NCBI GenBank assembly: GCA_016584305.1
Contig: JACEEZ010023434.1
Span: forward strand, 1-64,000
Direction: 5' to 3'
From: Chionoecetes opilio
Lineage: Eukaryota; Arthropoda; Malacostraca; Decapoda; Majidae
DNA: 64,000 nt
The notes beneath the pieces are model-generated. The model worked only from the letters and a program-made list of their open reading frames with translations. It did not search any database and was not told the DNA's origin. Position 1 is the stretch's first letter. Each line of letters begins with the position of its first letter. Made by a program: the position numbers and the translations under genes. Below, in pieces: positions 57,425-64,000 of this stretch.

Positions 57425-58182
57425 CCAGTGCCCTACGGACGACCCCGTTGGAGTTTAAAGGCCGGAATTTGTTGGTAGAGTTTCTGGCCTTGCGACACTC
57501 CCGTTGTAGGTGACCAATGTTGCCACAGTTCCAGCACCTGAGTTCGTCCTTGCTACGACGCTGTTCTGGTGTCCTGCGTCGCTCTCCTGTGTTGTCGTTC
57601 AACAGGTGGCGCTGCAGGGCGGCAATAGTGGATTCTAGCTGGTCAAGGCGAGAAGGTGCAGGTTGTTCTGTGGCTGCCACGATAACTGGTGTCGGTGGAA
57701 GGGTTTTCATCAGCTGGTGATGACGTTCAGCTTCTTCCCAGGCCGTCTCCAGGGTTGTAGTTCTTGTTCTTAATACCTCTCGTTTTAGATTGAGGGGCAA
57801 GGCTTTCAAGAAGGCTTCCATAGCTTCCCGCTCGATGATGGGTTTGCCCTGCTCCATTGAATGCACGGTTGGCCAGCTGTCGAGCCTGTCTTGCCAAAGC
57901 GCGCAGGCTCAGGTCCCCCTGTGTGAGAGTGGCGAGGTCCCTTCGGCTAGCATTTTCTTCATCTGGGTGGCCAAGTTCTTTTTTTAATGCTGTCTTCCAT
58001 TCCTCCCACGTAGCTGCTGTGATGGCTGTTGTTACATCATTGCCAACGTCGCCGATGGTAATCTTACACCATTTGGCGCGTCGCCCAGCTGGGATTTCTT
58101 GAAGTTCGCAGTGTAGCTCGAAACGGTTCAGCCAATTGTCAATGGTGTCGTTATCCGGGTTGAAGGGGCGTTGTTTCTCCAT
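57405..58182 (-). CDS. gag: Gypsy-C gag (one frameshift)
   Basis: Gag starts at Met 58,182 (MEKQRPFNPDNDTIDNWLNR), 45 bases inside the 5' LTR edge. The matrix/capsid-like part continues to ~57,850, where the frame shifts (58,182-57,727 to 57,866-57,405). One CCHC knuckle, CWNCGNIGHLQREC, is at 57,495-57,536. The end overlaps the start of the protease reading by 20 bases. It lacks the coiled coil of Gypsy-B and belongs to a different lineage. Confidence 0.85.
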
Positions 58183-58226
58183 GGTGCTCCGTATGTGGCC
58201 TGTCGGAGGACCACCGCTGCCGCCAG

Positions 58227-58825
58227 TGTTACGTGGCTATATCAGGTTCTCTCCGAGGGCCAAAGAAACTGTGATCTCCGGCTTGTGTTTATTTCCTCTT
58301 TGGTTTTACAAGTTCCTTTGGTACATACAGAATATATATTTCACTGCCCCTTGGCAGCGGCTAGGCACCAGACTCCCAAGTCCTCCTCGGGTACCAACTG
58401 GACAGGGAGCGAGCGTCCCGGTGTGGGTGGCTTGGTGCACGTTGGTGTCCCCTGGGGACTGGGTGCCCAACAGGAGAGGCGGCCAGGAGTCCCACCGCGG
58501 TTGGCCTCAGTCACCAACAGGACAGGGATTGAGCGTCCCGGTGTGGGTGGATTGAGGTTGGGCGGTGTCTTCAATGGGCTGGACGTCCAACGGGAGAGGC
58601 GACCAGGAGTCTCACCGCGATTGGCCTTACCACCGAGGCCTCTGCGGCTCGGTGATGGCGTGATGGGGGAGGTAGGGAAGGGCACCGCCAGGAGCGCCTG
58701 TAACTGACGGCGTGCATGGGTCAGTCGGGGTGTGTAAGGCGGGGAACACCCGCCTTTTCCAGCTGCACGGGGATCCGCCACAGCCTCCTGTAGATAGTGG
58801 AAGAGAGGAACGGGACGGGGAGGAC
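58227..58825 (-). mobile_element. Gypsy-C 5' LTR
   Basis: Partner of 52,475-53,073. On the minus strand it ends CCACGTAACA and is followed by CTGGCGGCAGCGGTGG, so the primer-binding site is probably TGGCGGCAGCGG, one base inside. I cannot assign the primer tRNA. Confidence 0.88.
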
Positions 58826-59259
58826 AGGGCAGGAACCCAGCAACAAAGGTAGTTGCGCCAGCAACGACCATCTCTCTGAACTTCTTTTCCTAACGACGAA
58901 AGCTACAAAGCCTCCCTTTTCGGTCGTTAACGCGTCGGAAGGCGCTGACTGGCTAAGGCGAGTAATGACGTCATCAAGCGCGTCATCAGTCACCAGCCAA
59001 TGACAAACAGTTTTTAAAACTTCTCGACCAATCACAAGTCAGCGAGACATATTTCCGGGCAAGAATGGCATGCCAGACTGCCTCTCCCCGCCTTCTTGCC
59101 CCGTCATCTCAAACTAATTCTCGTTTTATTCGGAATGCTTGCGTTTTAAGGAGTTTTAATGTATCAGATAGTAAGATGTATAAGTAAGGAGCCTGTGTTG
59201 CTAGTGTTTTGGTGGTAGAAGGTGTGTGTGTGGGTTAAAATAGTGAATATTTGTGTTAT

Positions 59260-59286
59260 GGAGAGGCCCCGCGGCAAGGCCTCTCC
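59260..59286. other. Hairpin
   Basis: GGAGAGGCC and its exact complement GGCCTCTCC are separated by 9 bases (CCGCGGCAA). It is not followed by a T run. Function unknown. Confidence 0.6.
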
Positions 59287-61385
59287 GTCACTCTGCCCCG
59301 TCATCAGTCACCTCATCATAACATCTTTAAATCACCCTTATTTAAGGTGACACACGGTGCTACATTGATTTAGATAATGACAAGTATATATAACTGTGTT
59401 GCTGGAAATTGGGGGTCACTGTATGGGGGTTTTATAACTGGTCAACGTTACTTGAATTATATTATTTGGGGATGATTTGATAAAAGATTACAACTTGAAT
59501 GGAGGGTTTAACTTAGTCTTCTGACTTCACTATATGATTATAGTTTGACCACTTCTCACTACGGAGAATACTGAACAAGGGGGGTATACTTAAGGGGAAA
59601 GGATAATAAGGTTTGGGTTATGGGATTTGCTGCCACCAGCCCTGACGAGTATTTCACTATGATTACTCCCGGGGCACGTTAGGTTAATATTAATATTAGA
59701 TTGATCTTGGTAGTCGTGGTTGGTACGAGGGGTTATACCGAACAAGACTTGGACTCTTGGAAGTGTGGGGAATTATTTTCCTAATACAGAATAATCACCC
59801 GGGGTTTTTATAATAACACAAGAACTATATTTGTAATGATATCCTATTTATTTTGGTGACATGGTAAGTCTCTCACTTGAGATCATCTTCAGCATATAAG
59901 GGTTAACACTATACCGAGAAAACTCTACTCGGAAATAAGAAACTTGACTTCACACCCTGACGTAGGAATTTTTCCTAAGTTATGAGATAAAGCTCTAATG
60001 AGCATAAATCTCCTTCACTAGAATTACTATTCAGGGAATTGCCCTACACTAGGTAACATACCACTTAATATTTATAAATCACCATGGAAGATAGGTATCT
60101 AGTAGAGAAGAAAATGGCGAGACAGTGTTGTATGTGTTACAGTAAGACCATGTGGCCGTTTGAGGAGGTTTCGCGCCAACCTTCAAGAGCGCAGAGAGAA
60201 CAATCTTCGTTAATAACACTTATAAGGATGGGCGGAACATCTATGCCTTAGTGACACTGAACTGTACCTATATATTTATATAGAAATATATAGATGTAAT
60301 ATACTAAGGGAGAAAAAACACCGGAGCCAGGGGCAGATGTCTTACCTTCAAGAGCGCAGAGAGAACAATGACTCGTGCCCTGCGGGCTTTCCGCACCAAA
60401 AAAAGGAACTTGTTTGGAAAGTCTCACCGTGACCTTAAATGAACAACTTATAATCCCGAACCAACTATTTAAGTAATGAAAACTCGCGTATCCCCCGAAG
60501 AGACCGTCCCTAATACAAACTGGCTACTTTGATGTAAGAGAATTTAATGTCTTTAATCTAATATTCACGAAGTATGGTTTTATATGTAATGTCGACAATC
60601 CGAACACCTATTTCAGAGTGGAGTGGTATGGAAATCGTGTTTAGAACTTTGGTGGGCTTTCATTTTAGCGTGTATCATTATTACACCGCCCATATATGAC
60701 CATAACCGATAACGATAGGGATTATTTTGAAAGCCATGAGGATTTTAGGAGGGTTCCTAAATCTGAGAAGATGTGTTTGGAAAGAAAGAAAAGAATGGAA
60801 TACGTTAGTTATGACTGATCGCAGAATAATTATTCCACGGAACTTTCCTCGCACACGGGGTGACGGGAGAGAATGGCGGGTGAAAGCACGAAAGAAGATA
60901 GAACAAAATGGCGTCTAGGATGGCCAAACTGATGCGAAAAGATGGCGGAAAGAAAGAAATACGATGAGTCATATGTGAAACTGAGAAAAAAAATTACTTA
61001 CAAGACATAACTCGGGAATTTTATAATAATAATTCTCATACTATCATCTCCCGAATAATGGGCATTACATAACATCTCACCATAATCACTAAGTTGTATA
61101 ATAACAAGTAATAAGACGTTTAAGCCTGTCCAAACCTACAGTGGCGGAGGAGCTGGGGGCTCCAGCCGCCACACTCAACAGTTTTGAGTAAAAACCCGCA
61201 GTTATCCGCCTCACCTGTGCCTTCCTGAAGAAGACAGTCAGCTCCCACGTCTGTGATAGCACCATAGGATATCACCAGGGATCATAGGATTCCTCAAGGG
61301 GTTCTCGCTCCCCTACTAAATATTACCAAAGACATCTACCTCCCTTGGTGAAGTTGGTGTTGATATCCACCTCACGGGCTTCATC

Positions 61386-61402
61386 CTGCTGCTGCTGCTG
61401 CT
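61386..61402 (+). repeat. CTG microsatellite
   Basis: Five to six CTG units, the last imperfect (CTGCCG). Short and unremarkable by length. Confidence 0.85.
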
Positions 61403-61706
61403 GCCGAAGGCCGCGCTGCCAGACGTAGATGAGTCCCTTGCTTGTATTTCATCTCTTTACTCATATATATGAATAATATCCATCCAAATGCAATCATATG
61501 TCTACATTCACCTATAAAAAATAGCATACCAAGCAATAATGAGCATGCCTGGAGACTTCCGACCTCTGCTAATACTGGTCTTGAGCAGTCGTTGGCCAGT
61601 GTGCACGCACGTTAACGACGAAATCGACGAATTTTCCGCGCTGTGGGTTCCGTCGTTGGACTAACGACCAAAAAAAGGTCTTTAAGTGTTTTGTGGCTTC
61701 TGGCCC

Positions 61707-63913
61707 AGGTAGGGAATGACGGAGTGGGAGTAGGAGTTGAGGTGCTCTCACGGTGACGAGCTGGCGTCAACACCGGAGTAGGGATGGGAGTTGGGTGGCT
61801 CTCACGGTGACTGATGGTTGTCTGAACCGGAGTAAGGGAGGTGAGGTGAGGAGAGGATGCCTGGGGGACTTTGCGTCGCGGCCAGGGAGGAGGAGAGGAA
61901 GCCTGGGGGACTTTGCGTCGCGGCCAGGGAGGAGGAGAGGAAGCCTGGGGGACTTTGCGTCGCGGCCAGGGAGGAGAGGAAGTCTTGGGGGCATGGCGCT
62001 CCAACCAGGACTGACTGCCTGAATAGAATATAATATAAAAAGAGAAAGCAGGAGATGGGGAAGTGGGGACAGGGAGACTGCCTGTGGCTGTGCGCGCCTT
62101 ATATACCCCTCGCTCTCCTTGAGCTTGAACTTGAGTGCGGCCACCATGCTGATCATTCCCGTGTCTTGATTGTGGCTGTGTCCTCGTCACGCTGCCCCTC
62201 TCTGCGTGTAGCGGGCGTCCACGGCCGCATTGAGTTGTCCACCGGCCTTCGGACGAAACGAAGACCCAGTCACAGCCAGCGGTGAGGGAGCCAAGATGAT
62301 AACTCAGCAGTCGGTTTGGATGATGTGTAGCAGTTTTTAACCGAGATCTGGACCTGCTCGCCCAAATCTATAGCTTCTGTGACGCGGGAAAGGAAGTTTC
62401 GTTGCCGACGAGCTGAGATGGTGGTTGATTTCCATGAAGCCCACGCGTATTTAGTGTTGGTCCCGTTTGGAGATTCCATTGCGTCAGGCTGCGCATGTAC
62501 CCCTTGGCTTGCTGTCGCAAGGGCAACTGAGGGTGGGCTGGGTGGGCGCGTTGTCCCCTCCTGCGCCGGGTTGCCGATGATCGCCAGTATACTCTTCTTC
62601 CCCCGCCCCGGGTTGCCGATGATCGCCAGGTAACTCGTCTATATTGCTCATATCTGCTTCCGAGAGCCACTCACCCCACCTCTGTGGCGCCCTTGTACGT
62701 CTGGCAGTACGTCGTGGTCTTGAAGCCTCCTGTGCATTCCGGTTGAGGTCCTCGGGCAGATCTTCAGTGTTATCACCCCCCTTTTTGGTGCGTTAGTGGC
62801 GGCGTGACGTAAAGCGACCCGCTATTTTGATTTTGTTGTTTAGGTGATTCACGATACGGTTTTGCGTGGGGTGATGTGAACTGTGCGTGGCCCTACTCCT
62901 GTATCGTAAGTTATCTGGAACGGGGAGGGGAGAGCATTGATGACGAAGGGCCCATGCCATTTGGTGCGAGCTTGTCATGCCGGTTGGGGGGAGGGACCTT
63001 CACTAGTACCGAGTCTCCCACGGTGAAATGGGTGAGCCACCTCTTGGGCGTGACGTAGGGCAGGCATTTCGCACTACATCATGTGCGGGCGCGTAGGGTA
63101 CGTTTGTAGTTCCCGTAGGTATTGAGTGGTAGTAGGTGCGGTGCTGGGTGATGGGATTGCAAGGTGAGGCCATCTGCCGGCAGCCGGGGGTTGCGTCCAA
63201 AGAGTAGCCAGTGTGGTGAATAACTCGTAGCGTCGCTGGGGGCAGCGTTTCAACGTGAGCTGTATTGCGGGCAGGGCACTGGGCCAATCACCTGAAGAGT
63301 TTGTCGGCGAGGCTGGCCCTAATGGCGTTGTTGATCGTGCGATGAACACGTTCACATATTCCGTTGCCCTGAGCATAGTACGGGCTAGTGTGGATTAGTT
63401 TGTACCCAAACACTTCTCCCAAGTGTTTCCCACCAGGCGGCTGGTGAACTCTGGGCCGCGGTCGGAGAGGATGGCCCCGGGGATGCCAAATACGGAAATG
63501 ACATTCTGCAGCAAGAGTTGGGTAACTGTAGACACCTTGTGGTTGCTCGTAGGGACAGCAATAACGTACCGTGAGAAGCAATCAATAAAGGTCACTATAT
63601 ACCTGCTTCTTGTCGTACATAGGTAGAGGTCCCATCACATCTACGGTTAGAAGCTCCCACGGTTGAGATGCAGTTTTATGTGGCCTTTTACTTTCACCTT
63701 TGGCCGGTAGTCAGTTCCTACTTGGCAACCGCGGCACTGGGACGCGACTGCTTGGGCGAGGGTGGAACGCGTTGTCAGTATAGTACCGGGTCCTGAATAA
63801 CGCCAACGTTTTTCTTGAATCCTGGGTGTCCTCCTTGGGACGAATGGAGGGACGAGAGAAAACGGTGCGGCCGCCTTAGGTCCCAGCATCACCTGCCCTT
63901 CATGGTTCATCAC
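61707..63913 (-). pseudogene. Integrase and 3' region of second Gypsy-C copy
   Basis: Integrase fragments of at most ~100 codons in alternating frames, with the same residues as the first copy ([28 protein letters not shown]). Small indels differ between the two copies, for example near 63,430 and 63,660. The gene continues beyond the window. Confidence 0.75.
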
Positions 63914-64000
63914 ACGGCCGTCGCATACACGCAGTCTTCCACGCCACTTCTTGGCCAGCCAGGAGGGCCATGTCCTGTCTGCCGCGGCTTCCTGGAGTTG
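61707..64000 (-). mobile_element. Gypsy-C, second copy (3' part, cut by window end)
   Basis: Matches 53,074-55,275 in order: 42-base minisatellite (61,857-61,985), integrase C-terminus (62,800-63,200), integrase core with [12 protein letters not shown] and LSDRGPEF (63,330-63,480), and the HHCC finger near 63,740-63,800. No LTR lies at its left edge: GTAGGGAATGACGG is joined to TTCTGGCCCAG instead of the LTR's GAGGACAG. It has a 63-base insertion (62,022-62,084) absent from the first copy. Confidence 0.88.

Larger units (their letters stand above)
52475..58825 (-). mobile_element. Gypsy-C, complete element
   Basis: Minus-strand Ty3/Gypsy. LTRs are at 52,475-53,073 (3') and 58,227-58,825 (5'); on the minus strand each runs TGTCCTCC...CCACGTAACA. 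They differ, as far as I can see, only at three single-base homopolymer indels. Gag, protease, RT, RNase H and integrase follow in order. The outer flanks (CCCAC on the left, GGGCA on the right) do not match, so no target-site duplication is seen. Confidence 0.9.
58826..61706. other. Non-repetitive-looking spacer
   Basis: The only long stretch where I recognise no element. It contains a CRE consensus TGACGTCA (58,966-58,973) with CCAAT boxes at 58,996 and 59,025, and a hairpin GGAGAGGCC/GGCCTCTCC at 59,260-59,286. A 24-base direct repeat (CCTTCAAGAGCGCAGAGAGA, 60,180 and 60,348) and several ATGGCG boxes lie at 60.1-60.95 kb. There is a CTG run at 61,386-61,402. No ORF above 63 codons and no splice-linked coding exon could be recognised. 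Confidence 0.5.

Noticed and set aside
60727..60918. 63-codon ORF in the spacer
   Set aside because: Length is expected by chance and I recognise no domain.

Overview
The window looks like intergenic or heterochromatic DNA from an invertebrate, most likely a decapod crustacean. It holds no convincing host gene and is built almost entirely from nested transposable elements. The organism call rests on three things: the mix of CR1-type LINEs, Ty3/Gypsy elements and pogo/Harbinger-type DNA transposons; a LINE 3' end at 50.66 kb (ATTTACCTAGTTGTG followed by CAGGGCCTGAGC) of a kind I associate with decapod genomes; and the absence of any prokaryotic organisation.

Layout. (1) Positions 1-23,197 are a giant inverted repeat centred near 11,536. 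Each ~11.5 kb arm holds a CR1 LINE split by a short TIR element (here 'T1'), which is itself split by a complete ~6.5 kb Ty3/Gypsy element ('Gypsy-A'). Outside the CR1 3' end lies part of an LTR of a second Gypsy ('Gypsy-B'). (2) Positions 23,196-24,480 carry a transposon end plus a truncated gene for an uncharacterised invertebrate protein. (3) Positions ~24,930-37,290 are a third, direct copy of the right arm that runs further into CR1 ORF1. (4) Gypsy-B proper spans 36,810-48,756. Its 5' LTR is split by a 5.7 kb TIR element ('P1', 37,176-42,886) that encodes a decayed ~1,500-codon gene with PIN/FEN-like motifs. (5) Positions 48.8-52.5 kb are a patchwork: pogo/Tigger remnants, a Harbinger-like MITE, an LTR fragment, a LINE 3' end and a minisatellite. 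(6) Gypsy-C spans 52,475-58,825 on the minus strand with near-identical LTRs. (7) Positions 58.8-61.7 kb are the only long stretch without a recognised element. (8) Positions 61,707-64,000 are the 3' part of a second Gypsy-C copy that runs off the window.

Sequence quality matters. The three copies of the CR1/Gypsy-A locus differ almost only by one- or two-base indels and inflated homopolymers, whereas the sequence after ~35.5 kb is much cleaner. The palindrome and many frameshifts before that point may therefore be long-read or assembly artefacts rather than biology.

The most interesting object is P1, together with the related fragment at 23.2-24.5 kb. Both carry terminal repeats of the same type and two different members of a widespread but, to my knowledge, unnamed protein family with an Asp-rich PIN-like core. 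They look like autonomous DNA transposons of an undescribed kind. LTR elements here follow normal Ty3/Gypsy order (gag, protease, RT, RNase H, integrase); three LTRs of the TGTTACGA type start directly after the same ATAT tetranucleotide.
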